Positions 11,931 to 23,039 of a stretch of DNA of 64,000 nt are shown in pieces. How positions within the stretch are numbered: the first letter of the stretch is position 1; each line of letters opens with the position of its first letter. Under the pieces are notes generated by a model. It had not been told where the DNA came from and made no database searches. It saw only the letters and a program-made list of their open reading frames with translations. The DNA is from Atherinomorus stipes (Eukaryota > Chordata > Actinopteri > Atheriniformes > Atherinidae): positions 682,001 through 746,000 of the forward strand of contig JALJCO010001098.1 in the NCBI GenBank assembly GCA_023101725.1, read 5' to 3'. A program made the translations under genes and the position numbers.

Positions 11931-12559
11931 TTAAAGGGATATTGTGTAAGTTCTCCTGTGTTTTATTCACAAAAACTGATTATTTGGTTCAAAAGTGTTT
12001 TGTCATTAATCAGTAATCACTCCCATCAACAAACTGAAGTGCTCTTCTAAGTTCTAAATTTGCCGTTCGTATCATTCATTTATACATCGAGCGGGTCGTC
12101 TCGGTGGAGGCTGCCATGTCATATCGCCATGTTTTTGCGTTCGGGAGAAGCGTGACGGTAGGAAAACACAGAAACTCACCGGACACACCGGAGTTTTCAG
12201 CTCAGTTCGAGGTAATGCCTTTGAAAAGTAACCGCGCTGCAGAGGGGAGAGACTAGCGTCTCACTGATGCTGGGTTCACGTGCAGTCGGGCAGACGGCCG
12301 TTGGTAACAAACCAGATGTCATTTTAATCAATAAAGCCGAGCGAAAGACGGTAAAACATGGGTCAGGGAAAACAATACGACATCGCCATGACAACCGAAC
12401 AGATGTGGACTGATATCACTGTAACTGACGGACCACGTCTTCACATAGAGGCTGGTGGTAACTTTACATGCAGCGGATGTCGTCGGTCTGCCCGGTTTCA
12501 CGCGAACGCAGCATGAAAAGTACGAGGGAGCTGCTCCCGATTACACAGTGTCCCTTTAA
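11931..12559. mobile_element. TTAA-flanked element, 629 bp
   Basis: Left end TTAAAGGGATATTGTGTAA and right end TTACACAGTGTCCCTTTAA are inverted and both carry TTAA. The interior is GC-richer than the flanks. The 65-codon minus frame inside it is not supported as a gene. Confidence 0.8.
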
Positions 12560-13267
12560 GAATTAACTTGTTAAATGATCGTAGCTATATTTCTGTACTC
12601 TGTTTTGTTTAGTTTTATTCATAAAACAATTTTTCATCAAACATTTAAACTTTAAGAGATTTATTCTTTTTGTGGGTTGAGCTGCTCAAAGTTTAACAGC
12701 TGTGCTTCTAAAAAAACTATTCATCATGACCTATTGTTCATGATCGACTACCACACACCAGACAGTCATTTTCAAAGCAGATTATGGACAGTAATCCTGC
12801 AAATTATTAGAAAATATTGCATTGTGTTTATATCTGTAACTGCAGAAATATCCATCCATGCCTCCACTGTCCTCCACTTACACAGGATCAGCTCATGGCT
12901 GCAGCAACTTTGGCAGGGGCCAAGACTTTCCTCTTCCTAGACACTTGTTTTTTTTTTAAATATAACCTGAGAGAACAGGGTAACATTGAGAGCAACATAT
13001 TCCAAGTAAATATATTCTCCATAGGACATACACTTAAAATGGATAAGAATTATCAAAAATCTCATTCAAAAGAAACAGGTTTCACTTTATCTGTGAATAT
13101 TGGGGGTATTTGTGTTGATGTCTACAGCTGAGGTCCATTATGAATTATAGTTACCGTGAATTCAAAATGTTTTATTTTCATTTCTTGCTAAAATAAAATA
13201 AATAAATAAAAGGTGAAAAGAATATTGCTTATGATTTTCATTTATTCTGTTTTTTATGTTTTTATGG
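12560..13267. other. no gene recognised
   Basis: Two overlapping plus-strand frames (87 and 104 codons, 12677-13131) have no recognisable features and no splice context. I leave them as chance frames. Confidence 0.5.
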
Positions 13268-13340
13268 AAAGCACTTTGGTCACCTTGTGTGCTGTAAAAG
13301 ACTATATAAATAAAGTTGATTGATTGGTTGGTTGATTGAC
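13268..13340 (+). repeat. LINE-type 3' tail repeat
   Basis: AAAGCACTTTGGTCACCTTG, then GTGCTGTAAAAG, then ACTATATAAATAAAGTTGAT with a TTGATTGG/GGTTGATTG tail. This matches the widespread teleost L2-like or SINE 3' end with a short tandem tail. Confidence 0.65.
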
Positions 13341-13964
13341 ATGATAAGTTTATAAGGATGAAAACCCCAGATTTGCTTTTATCATCAACTTCTTTGTTTA
13401 TTAGAACAATGTTGTTTAAATAGACAAACAAAACTTAACAGGTTAAACAATTTTCAAAAGGAAAGCAACACAATATTTAGCTTCAAGTGCATCATAAAAC
13501 TATAAAACAACAGTCACTTAACATACTGAGAAAAACAAGTTCAGAACAGAGTTACAGCAGAGTACTTTCTTGAAGTAGGCAAGTAAGTAGCGTGTTTGTA
13601 ATGATGTTAAATCTGATGATTCAAAAACGGTCATCGCTATATATCAGATCTGTGATCTAATATTTGCTGCTTAAACTGACGGCAGACTTTTTTTTTTTAA
13701 TGGAACACACGTAACCATAAACAGCATTAAGATGTATTTTATTTAATTTAAAAGTTTTTTTAAAGAGAATAAAAGTACAAGACAGGGTGAAAAAAATTAA
13801 AACACTAAAAAATTATGTAAATTGTTCACAAACACAGTCAAATGCTCATTTTCCATTTTCTTTTCCCATTCCTGTGCTATATTTGGCTAGTCATTCACAG
13901 TTATCAGCAACTATGCACTTTAAACTCAATGTAAAGTACTATGCATGTTTTAAGACTAGATGTT
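13341..13964. other. sequence 3' of the zinc-finger pseudogene
   Basis: AT-rich. It could include the 3' UTR of the zinc-finger gene on the minus strand, but I cannot fix a polyadenylation site. Confidence 0.35.
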
Positions 13965-15220
13965 TTAATCTTCACCCAAAATTTGACAACCAAAGGATTT
14001 TTCTCCTGTGTGGACTCTCATGTGTGTTTTAAGACTACTATGCTGTGTAAACCTTTCACCACAGTCACCACAACCAAATGGCTTCTCTCCTGTGTGGACT
14101 CTCGTGTGTTTTAAGACCACAATGCCGTGTAAACCTTTTACCACAGTCACCACAACCAAATGGTTTCTCTCCAGTGTGGACTTTCATGTGTTGTTTAAGA
14201 TTATGACGCTGTGTAAACCTTTTACCACAGTCACCACAACCAAATGGTTTCTCTCCTATGTGGACTCTCATGTGTCGTTTAAGATCATGACACTGTGTAA
14301 ACCTTTTACCACAGTCACCACAATCATATGGTTTCTCTCCTGTGTGGATTCTCACGTGTCGTTTAAGATCATGACGCTGTGTAAACCTTTTACCACAGTC
14401 ACTACAACCAAATGGTTTCTCTCCTGTGTGGACTCTCATGTGTCGTTTAAGATCATGACGCTGTGTAAACCTTTTACCACAGTCACTACAACCAAATGGT
14501 TTCTCTCCTGTGTGGACTCTCATGTGAGTTTTAAGACCACTATGCCATGTAAACCTTTTACCACAGTCACTACAACCAAATGGTTTCTCTCCTGTGTGGA
14601 CTCTCATGTGTGTTTTAAGACCACTATGCCATGTAAACCTTTTACCACAGTCACTACAACCAAATGGTTTCTTTCTTGTTTTCTTGACAGTGTTACATTT
14701 CATATCACTACTTTCATCAGACACTGGTGCCCTGCTCATCTTACAAACTCTGTCAATGGTGTCGGTTTCAGTTCCAGAATCTGACAAAGGTTTCTGCCAG
14801 TCCTCATAACTGGCACCTTCATCACAACTGACCTCAGTTCCATATGATTCAGAAGTCTTCCCCATAGTGTTTGGCCCTTGGTTTCTGGCTTGTTCTTGTG
14901 TTTCACCTTTCTTTTCATCAGATTCTAATTTGATTTGTTTAATGGAGATGCTGGTTGGAGGATCTGCCACAGTGTTTTCTTCAGTAAGCCTCTGAAGTTG
15001 TGGGGATTGATCTTTCTCTTCATCATCTTCATTCTTTACATCAAATGTGGTCAGTCTATACGTGGTGATTTCTTCCTCAAGTCGTTAGCCTGCTGTGTTG
15101 GTTGAATGCTCCAGAGTTGTTCCTCTTCTTTAATCTGGAGGAGTTCTTGCTCATCTTGGTTCACACTGGAGCTCCAGTCATGAAGAGCCTCTTCTTTAAT
15201 TTTTGACAGTTGACAGCCAT
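13965..15220 (-). pseudogene. zinc-finger gene exon 2 with eight C2H2 fingers
   Basis: The acidic N-terminal part is read to ANDL near 15083, then the frame shifts; EEEITTYRLTTFDVKNEDDE in the next frame is the natural continuation. From about 14,670 leftward, fingers repeat every 84 bp with TGEKPFGC linkers. The helix segments are WHSGLKT (twice, fingers 1 and 2 identical), QRHDLKR (twice), QCHDLKR, QRHNLKQ, RHCGLKT and QHSSLKT. The open frame ends at 14065 in finger 7, where a 2-bp deletion changes HMRVH to HESPH and then IWLW and stop. Finger 8 survives only in the other frame and ends at 13965. Confidence 0.8.
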
Positions 15221-16573
15221 CTGCCAGGAACACAGACAAACATCTGTGTTAAATGTTGTCAATGTCTTACAGCAAATCATTTTAATATCCTGGATGCTAG
15301 CTGCTAACATAAGCTGGCCTCTTTCCCACCACTTGAAATCAGCTGATTAGCTGCCATGGAGTGGCGATTCATGAAAAAACAGAGCCGTCATCATCAACTG
15401 CTCTGCTGTCGATGTGTTTTCAGTGCTGCAATAGCAGACTAAACTACCAGTGGACTATATTTACTCAATGATGATGCGTAGTCAGTAAGTGTTGCTGCTT
15501 GTGTAACTTGTTATCTTTTGTGTAAGAGACCAGGAAACGATGGTAGATGAACGCTGACAAGCTGCTAACGTAACTAAAAAAGATAACACACTTGTTGTTG
15601 GAGTTACTTCACATCAGATGTCCATTCCTTATCTTCATCAGAGTCCAGCCCTTTTACTCCATCTATTGTCTATATCAACTGTACCATTAAGTTTTTATCA
15701 TGTTTTTCTCTGTTGGGACATCATTTTCCTCCGCTTGGTCTGAGTAAAGTTTGTTTTGGTTTATGGTGCTTGGCTCTAGTCTAACTCTTGTGCTTACCCT
15801 TACAAGAGAAAAAAAAGTGGGGGATGAAAAGATGTCAGAATGAGCTTATTGAATTTTGCTCCCACCCAACTATGATTAAATATGAATTTGAAGATGCAGT
15901 CATTTAAGGATAAGGATTGTGTATGTAAAATACCAGGTACCAGGACACCTTTAACGTAGTCAGAAGCATTACATACAGAGGAGGAAGAAAGACAACATCA
16001 AAACCACCTTAAAGGCATATTGTGATCTTGATGCATGGCGAAACATCAGTAGTCAGATCGGGGTCCCAGGTTTGTGAATAGGCAGAGTTTACAAACAACT
16101 GTTAAGCTAAATGCAATGCTAACACTAGCTTAGCTGTTTGTGTATATTTCAGGCAGACACTCTGAGCTCCACCACGTCCATTCAGTGCTTCTGCACACTA
16201 CTTGGCACTGAGCAAAGCGCAAACCTCTTATCATGTGAAGCCAGCTTTACTTTTTAGTCTCCATTTTGATTTTAACAGTTTCAAAAACACTTAAAAATAA
16301 TTTTTTTTCGACTTGATCTCATTTTTCTTCTTAGAAGAAAAGAAGAAAACAAAACATTAAACTCAAAGATGTTTGCCAAACAGCCACTTATTTTTACAGT
16401 TACTAGGTTAAAAACACATCAGTCTCTACAACCTAAGTTACAACTTACAGAACAGTTAGCAAAGCTCATCAATAACACAGTTAGCATTGAGCTAGTCAAA
16501 TGCTAGCAAGCTCAATAATATGTAACTGAAATTAACAGACTTAAAATAAACAGGGAAAAGAAAAGACACAAAC
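15221..16573 (-). other. intron of the zinc-finger pseudogene
   Basis: This is a 1.35-kb GT-AG intron. It contains GCTAGC/GTTAGC-like words (near 15,300, 16,130 and 16,480) that recur elsewhere in the window, but no transposon boundary I can define. Confidence 0.5.
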
Positions 16574-16740
16574 CTAGTCTGTACAAGTGAACTCTGGGAT
16601 TGAAAACAGCATCCAGGATTCTGTAGCGCTCCATGTTTTCTCCTAAATGAGACGTTTCCATCTTCTCAGCATCTTTAAAATGTCCAGACTTTTCCAGCTG
16701 CTTCATCCAGTTGTAGTTTCACCTGTTGTCTCAAACTTCT
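16574..16740 (-). pseudogene. zinc-finger gene exon 1 remnant
   Basis: One frame gives LRQQVKLQLDEAAGKVWTF then a stop; a shifted frame continues KDAEKMETSHLGENMERY and RILDAVFNPRVHLYRL. Together these match the helical first exon of fish zinc-finger genes, with a single-base frame slip in the TTTTAAA run near 16675-16681. A fresh ATG at 16706 is in frame with the second half. That could give a shortened N-terminus, but exon 2 would still stop early at 15051. Confidence 0.65.
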
Positions 16741-17861
16741 ACTGGTTTAAAATTATCAGGCTCATTTCTTTCTGAGAAGTTTTCAGTAGTTAAAATCAGT
16801 TAAAAACTGTTAGGTCTCTCCTGAGTGCTAACTAACTGTTGCTGTTGCCTGGTAACCACAACTGTCAGTTAGCTAGCTAACCTGATGTAAGCTAAAAGTG
16901 CTCAACTGTTTTGTGAACCTTCTGATGCACAACATGAGTCAGAAATGACCCGCATTCATTTCTGTGCTTCATACTAGCTGAGTTTTTTATTCTTGTATCA
17001 TTTGAAATTGGTATATTTCAGGATCAGAATTCCACATAATCTTTAAATATCCTGTTTTTGACAACCATAAATCATGACTTTGTCATGCAAGTGTGATTTA
17101 ATATAAAACAAGTTAATAACATGATAAAAAAAAAAAAATATATATATATATATATCAGTCAATATTTGAGAACGGAGGGGAACCAAACAAATGTAACTAA
17201 TACGTATATATATATATATATATATAAATACACTGCCATACAAGTCTTTGTATTTCTCAAAGAAAAACAAGTTCCCTTTTTTCCCCCTATACGTTTATTC
17301 GGCAGGATCGCATTGCAGTGACCTTTTTTTAATTACATTTTTAAATGATAAACCAATGAGGCAAATAAAGAGTTATGCGAAGACATGAAAGAGGTTATTA
17401 TAGTTGGTTAATTAAACATTTTATAATTTCCTGTTTAAAAACACAAATTGTTAAATATAATAACTGAAATGTAAATAACACTGAATTATTAGAAACCCTT
17501 AAAGCTGGAAAAGGGTATTCATTGAGTGGACACATTAAGTATTTAAAATGTGGTTTCACAGCCCTCTCCTGGTGGGGCTGATGCAGCTTTAGTGAGGACC
17601 GTTGTCTTTTTTGAAAGTACAGAGGTGGGACGAGGAGGGAGAAATGGATTATTTACATGTGGGCATATTGTCTGATGACAGCATTTATACCACACACACA
17701 TCAAATCCAAGCCTTATGGATTTGCAGAAAATAAAAATGCATAACTGTACCGTGAGACAGTTCTGAATTGTGACTTAATTTCCTTGTTGGGATAAAATTA
17801 TGCAAAGCAGCTTAAGAAACACATGCAAGTTGTTTTTCAGAAACTCAAATGACATCCAAAA
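16741..17861. other. upstream of the zinc-finger pseudogene; AT microsatellites only
   Basis: It contains two AT runs (17,139-17,155 and 17,204-17,226) and a TAGCTAGCTAAC word near 16,870. The word CCCTCTCCTGGTGGGGC at about 17,563 is only a poor CTCF match. No gene seen. Confidence 0.5.
17139..17226. repeat. two (TA)n microsatellites
   Basis: TA runs at 17,139-17,155 and 17,204-17,226 separated by about 48 bp of unique sequence. Confidence 0.9.
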
Positions 17862-17902
17862 CACATGCACACCATTATTAACACATGCACACCATTATTA
17901 AC
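17862..17902 (+). repeat. 21-bp direct duplication
   Basis: The unit ACACATGCACACCATTATTA and one more base occurs twice head to tail, just before the purine-rich block. Confidence 0.9.
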
Positions 17903-17929
17903 ACAGATAACAACTGAAGTGTCTCAAAG

Positions 17930-20170
17930 AGGATAAAGAGAATTACGTAAGTTGAGATCAAAGAGGGGGGGAAGGGGGGGGAAAGGGGGGGGGGGGGGGA
18001 AGGGACAAAGAAGAGCCTCAGAGTGATAAGGGGGGAGGGGAAAAGCGGGGGAAAAAAACACCGGAAAAGGGGAAGAGGGGAGGGGGGGGGAAAAAACACG
18101 AGGACAAGGATATAAAGAGTTATCAACAAGGGGGGGGGGGGAATAAGGGAGGGAAGGAATTAAAAAAAATGAGGGAAAGGAAAAAAAAAAAAATTGAGAA
18201 GAAATGGAAAGTAACAAACATTTGGGATTTTCTCTCAGAGAGGGGGAAGTATAAAAAAAGGAATGGGTCGAAAACGGACTGAGGAGCAAAGAAAGAAAAG
18301 AGAAAAAAAAAATGAATGATCTAAATCTAACTTTTTAAATAAACCAAAAAAAAAGAGAAAAGAAAGAAAAAAGTATTTGTTTTTGGGTAAAACCAGGGGG
18401 AGAGAGAAAAAAAAGAAAAGAGAAGGGAAAAAATCTCCAAGAAAAAAAAAAAAAAGCAAACCATAAAAAAAAAATAAAATAGAAAAAGAAAAAAAATAAA
18501 AAAAGGGAAGAGCAATCCGAAGGGAAAAAAAGGAAGGAGGAAAAAAAAGAGAATCAGGAGAAAAAAAGAAGAAAAAAATTAAAACAAAAAAAAAAGAACA
18601 GGAAGGAAACAGAGGGAAACAATAAAGCTTAAGAAGGGAGGGGAAATGCTCTGAGACTGAAAAGAGAGGAAATAGAGATCCTCGGAGAAGAGAGGATCTC
18701 CTCGAAAGGAAGCAGAAAATTCTTCTGTCGCATTTACCTCCTGACCACATATTCTTCCTCTAGATCCCAAAACACCTCCAGATCAGGGGACCTACCAGGG
18801 ATGGGGGGGGGGGGCCGCCCCAAAAAAAATTTGAAAACAAATAAAAAGAAAAACATGAAAAAAAACTACGAAACCTGAACCAAAAGTTGGAAAAATAAGA
18901 AAGGGAATGAAAAAAATGACGAAGGGAAAAAATTTCTCTCCTCGGAGGGGGGGGGTTGGAAAAAACAAGGTTTAAAAAAGGAGAAAACGGTCTACAACCA
19001 ATTTTGGGGAGGGGGAAAAAAAAAAACATAAAAAATTTTCCCAAACCTACCCCCGGGACAGGCATCATCGCAAATCCTTACAATGCTACAATCCGAGAGT
19101 ACGAGGGGCTGATTTAGGTTTCAAAACAAAACCCAAACGAAATCAGCCGGGGGGAGGGGAGGCGTCAGCAAATAACAAACAATAAACAAACAACGGAAAT
19201 AGAAAAAACACAACCGATGATAAGAAAATTCCACTCCTACCAACCACCCCTCCACCCAAGGGGAAAAAGGGGAAAAATAAAAAAAACAAATGAATTAATA
19301 AAACAAATACAAAAGGGATAATGAATATAAGGTATAAAAATGAAAAAATCCTCTTCTTTTAAATTTAAGAAATATTTAAAATCTTTTAATAACTAAAGTT
19401 TTATAATATTAAATTTTAATCGAATATTATAAATATAAAAGATAGTATGGTATCTTTTATTTAATTGGACTAAAGAAAAAATCGAACTTCCTGTTCTCCT
19501 AAACATCAATAAGGAATAAGGGATAAGACAAAGATAAAAACAAAAAAAATGAAAAGTAAGAAGTAAAGGGAGGGAGAGCGGACTATAAGCGGGGGGAGAG
19601 GGAGAAAAAAGGACGACACCAAACTGAATTACTAAAATCTTATCAAAAATTTTTACTCAAAGTATTATAAAGAATAATATGAAGCTTTTTTGAAAATTGA
19701 AAAAAAATTCTCTCAAAAACAATGAGAGGGAAAAAACACAAAATAAAGAAATCATAATAAATTTACGAACATAGATAATATCATTTTCTATTAATCTATT
19801 CTTCTAAAACTGATTTTTTTTTTTTTTTTTTCTAATATAATTCACCACATAATACATAACAAAAAAATAAGGTGAAACTACTCACAGCTGACCCGGGAGG
19901 GGAGAAGAAGAAAAAGGGGAATAGGGGAAAAAAAAGGAGAAAAGAAAGGGGAGAAAGAACTAAGGAAACCGGGGAGAGGAGAGAGAAATAATTCACACTG
20001 AGCTGGGGGGAGGGGAGAGAGAGAGGGGAGAACCAACGAGGGGACAAGGGGGAATGCCAAGAGGCAGAGGGGAGGACACGGAATCTCTAAAAGGTGGAAA
20101 CATCTGAATTCTCTTATATTAAATTAATATTTTTTCCCCTTCAATCCCAATTTAATTAAAATCGAAAACG
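17930..20170. other. purine-rich, homopolymer-laden block of about 2.2 kb
   Basis: The plus strand is overwhelmingly G and A, with repeated runs of 7-12 G and 8-14 A and no consistent repeat unit. Short AT-rich islands (19,330-19,470 and 19,620-19,830) and one mixed segment (about 18,660-18,790) interrupt it. Long minus-strand frames rich in Phe, Pro, Ser and Leu follow from composition and are not genes. It may be a real polypurine tract with triplex potential, or low-quality assembly sequence; the irregular homopolymers favour the latter at least in part. Confidence 0.7.
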
Positions 20171-20326
20171 TCGCAGAAAAAATCTCAAAAGGAAAAAAAA
20201 GTAGCTTTGTCTGGTTTTATAAGTACAGTGCATGAGAATTCCTGACATCTAGTAAAGATGTGCAAGGCAATGACTTTAAATATTAAACACAGTTGTGAAT
20301 GGACGGTGGCCATCGGTGGCAAAAAT

Positions 20327-20420
20327 TCTTCAATCAATCAAATTTATTTGTATAGCCCCTTACAATAACTACATGGTACTCAAAGTGCTTTACAATTAAA
20401 CCATAAAAATTACACAAATG
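20327..20420 (-). repeat. LINE/SINE 3' tail repeat, inverse orientation
   Basis: CAATCAATCAAATTTATTTG, then TATAGCCCCTTACAATAAC and CAAAGTGCTTTACAATTAAA. This is the reverse-orientation form of the teleost tail also seen at 13,268. Confidence 0.65.
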
Positions 20421-21069
20421 CACAAAAAGACAAAGTCATTAAAACAATACAAAAACAAGTGGAAAGTGCCACAATGCTGCAGGATATAAAGAGCCTTTCT
20501 AAAGCCCATGACATAAAGTTTAAAAAAAATAAAACTTTAACTTTAAAATTCTTCCAGACATAAAGATGTTTTCATCTGTGACTGCCAGCAGCTATTAAAC
20601 AAAGCAGTTACAACAGGTTTAAAGATCAAAATGTTCTCACTTCACACACTTGTTTGTCCATTCAGAGATACCGTGGTGCCACAAAAGCTGCCATGTATGC
20701 GGACCCAGGGCAAACATAAATGGCTCATTCTGAGAGAATAAAAGCACAGTGGTTATTTTAATAAAGTGATTAGATACCAATAGGCCCATTGACCTTCTGT
20801 CATGTTACATGCTGTACCTTTAAGGCAACACTTTAAAGTTTCCCTCTTTAAAACTCTGTGATTCTTAACAGAGGCGCTGCTTGCCAACAGGCATCACACA
20901 TAAATGCTTGCGACGCTGAGCCAGAAAGGGGCCCCTGAGGGCCAACTAACTTTGACTCACTACAGAGACGTGACAATGTGTAGACTTTGCAATGACAGTA
21001 GTTGGCCAGCAAAGAACTCCCTGAAGGGGTCCCACCAGAACCCCTAAAACCCAGTCTCACCACATGTAG
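20421..21069. other. no gene recognised
   Basis: One 71-codon minus frame (20848-21063) without features. Nothing else is supported. Confidence 0.5.
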
Positions 21070-21204
21070 AAAAGAAAAGAAAAGAAAAGAAAAGAAAAGA
21101 AAAGAAAAGAAAAGAAAAGAAAAGAAAAGAAAAGAAAAGAAAAGAAAAGAAAAGAAAAGAAAAGAAAAGAAAAGAAAAGAAAAGAAAAGAAAAGAAAAGA
21201 AAAA
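21070..21204 (+). repeat. (AAAAG)n array, about 27 copies
   Basis: A nearly perfect pentanucleotide array of 135 bp. The Lys/Arg/Glu-rich and Phe/Leu/Ser-rich frames across it are composition artefacts. Confidence 0.97.
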
Positions 21205-22990
21205 GCTTTTTACAATGTTGAATTTCCCTTCTGGGATAAAATAAAGTATTTTTCATTCATTTCATTTTCATTCATGTAGCTGTTCATCTTACATAAACAA
21301 ACACTTGAGTGCAGGTCTATCAAAATTAGGAGAAGTTATCTGTCTGGTACTGACAAACAAAAGGAGGAAAAATGGAAGAGCAAAGGAGATATTTAAGTAG
21401 TGGTAAGTAGTGGAGATATGCAGAAGCTAATTTAGCTCAGGCTGAAAATGAAACTGTGTCCAGTCAAGCTTAATTGCCAGGTTAGTGTTGTTAAATCACT
21501 GAATTTATAGGCAGGAAATATGATCATGCACCACTAAGATGCATGAATGGAAGTTATTGTTTGCTGTCTGCAAGTGATGTTTGTACTTTATCTTCCATAC
21601 ATCCAGTTGGCTTTATGCTTCTCAAAGCTGCTTTTGTTTATTTAGCTATAAATGTCTTAATCAAGAGTCACAATGCAGGCTTCAGAACATAGTCAAATCT
21701 TCTGCGTTGCAACTGTTTTAAATTATATTCCCTCTGTTTAATTACATAGTGAAGTAAAAGTAAGTAGAAGTACAGTAAAAGCTGCAAAAGAAAAGTCCAA
21801 AAGTTGTATTTAAGGAATTTAATGCTAAAACAACAAAACATTTAAAGATAATATTAATACGTTGTTGTCATTTTTGTTATTAAAGGCAATAAATGATGGT
21901 TGAAGATGCCCCTTGTGAAATTTTACCTGAGGCCCAGCTGGACTGGCCATCGGGTGTACTGGGTATTAGTCATGACTGATTATTGGCTGGACCAATTACA
22001 GCTGAGGGCCGATGGCCCCCTCCCTATAGGTCACGGCTGTCAGTCAGTCAGTCATACAGAGAGAAGAACTACACGAAGAGCAAAACATTGAAAGGTTGCA
22101 CGGGAAAAAATGAGGGATAAAAAGAGACGAGCTGTTCATGCAGATGCTGCCAGATGTGTTAAAATAACAGGTGTTTGCTGGTGGCTATGGAGGAGCTTTC
22201 TCTTCAGCTGCAGGGGATGAAGTCGGAGGTCGCCGGGGTTCTGTCAAAACGTGGTACTTTACAATAACTTTATTAATATAATAACAAAATCAAAAAAGTT
22301 ACTAGTATCTACAGTGGCAACATGTGACAAAAACAACCAGCTGTTCAAACAACAGAGTTGAGGTAGGATAGGAGTTTTCTCAAGCCGCATACCTGTGACG
22401 TTTCTGTGTCATGTGCATGCATAGGTACCACATCTCGACAGGTGTGATGAAATGTCAGAACACCTGTAGGTGGATGAGTGGAGATCCACGGCAGTGAACC
22501 CCAAGCAAAGCCCTCAACTGCTCCCTGGGTGGGCAAAGGCAAGGCCGCTCCGAGCTACGGGGCAAATGGTGGACAGCCAAGCTAAATGCTAACCGAGCTA
22601 ATCCGAAGTGAACAGGAACAAACGAAGATAGACAATTTAAAGGTAAGACACGCTCAGATTTGCTGTTAACCAGCTAAAAACCACCGTAGTGCAACTCTGC
22701 TGCAGGCTGAGGCCTTCCTGGGAGCAAGCAGGACGCTAACTATTAGCCTCCATGGCTAAAACCGGCATCTGGTCTGCTGCCTGTCAGTCAAAAGGACACG
22801 CCCCTAAAAAAAGAAAGGATGTAAAATGATTTTTTTTTTTTTAAAAGGAGGGGGGGTTCAAGAAGAAAGAAAAAAGAAAAGAAAAATTATGTCTAATTTC
22901 AAGATTAAATAACATCTAAACAAATGAGTTTTAAAAAAAAATTACCCCCCTCACAGTTGACATGAAGGTAATTTGACCTATGAACCAGGC
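21205..22990. other. no gene recognised; possible degraded repeats
   Basis: At 21,930-22,060 the words CTGGACTGGCCATCGGG and GAGGGCCGATGGCCCCCTC look like degraded ends of an inverted-repeat element, and (CAGT)n-like CAGTCAGTCAGTCA follows. The rest shows no open frame of note. Confidence 0.4.
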
Positions 22991-22992
22991 TG

Positions 22993-23037
22993 TGAACATG
23001 TTTATTTCTGCTGTAAACATGTTTATTTCTGCTGTGA
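22993..23037 (+). repeat. 22- to 23-bp direct duplication
   Basis: AACATGTTTATTTCTGCTGT occurs twice in tandem. The surrounding sequence (AACATGGGAGTCTATGGGG) looks like part of a dispersed repeat. Confidence 0.8.
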
Positions 23038-23039
23038 AG

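Larger units (their letters stand above)
13965..16740 (-). pseudogene. C2H2 zinc-finger gene of the teleost-expanded type, frame broken in three places
   Basis: Two exons are recognisable. Exon 1 ends at 16574 with ERYRILDAVFNPRVHLYRL and donor CTAG followed by GTTTGT. Exon 2 starts at 15220 after TGGCAG with DGCQLSKIKEEALHDWSSS, then a Glu-rich acidic region and eight C2H2 fingers. This layout (a short helical exon ending in RRLLDAVxxPxVxLHR, then an IKEE exon, then fingers) is typical of the large fish zinc-finger families, probably nuclear DNA-binding regulators. The splice phase is correct (G then AT gives Asp). Three frame breaks are visible: near 16675-16681 in exon 1, near 15076-15082, and a 2-bp loss at 14103/14104 in finger 7. 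No ATG opens the conserved part of exon 1. Sequencing error could explain some breaks, but three make a pseudogene more likely. Confidence 0.75.

Noticed and set aside
14008..14784. 258-codon plus-strand frame rich in [11 protein letters not shown] repeats
   Set aside because: It is the antisense of the tandem zinc-finger units; open only because the 84-bp unit is divisible by three.
17560..17580. CCCTCTCCTGGTGGGGC as a CTCF site
   Set aside because: The core has mismatches in the invariant GG part.
17878..20060. Minus-strand frames up to 171 codons rich in Phe, Pro, Leu and Ser
   Set aside because: Produced by the purine-rich plus strand; no domain or splice context, and the sequence itself is doubtful.
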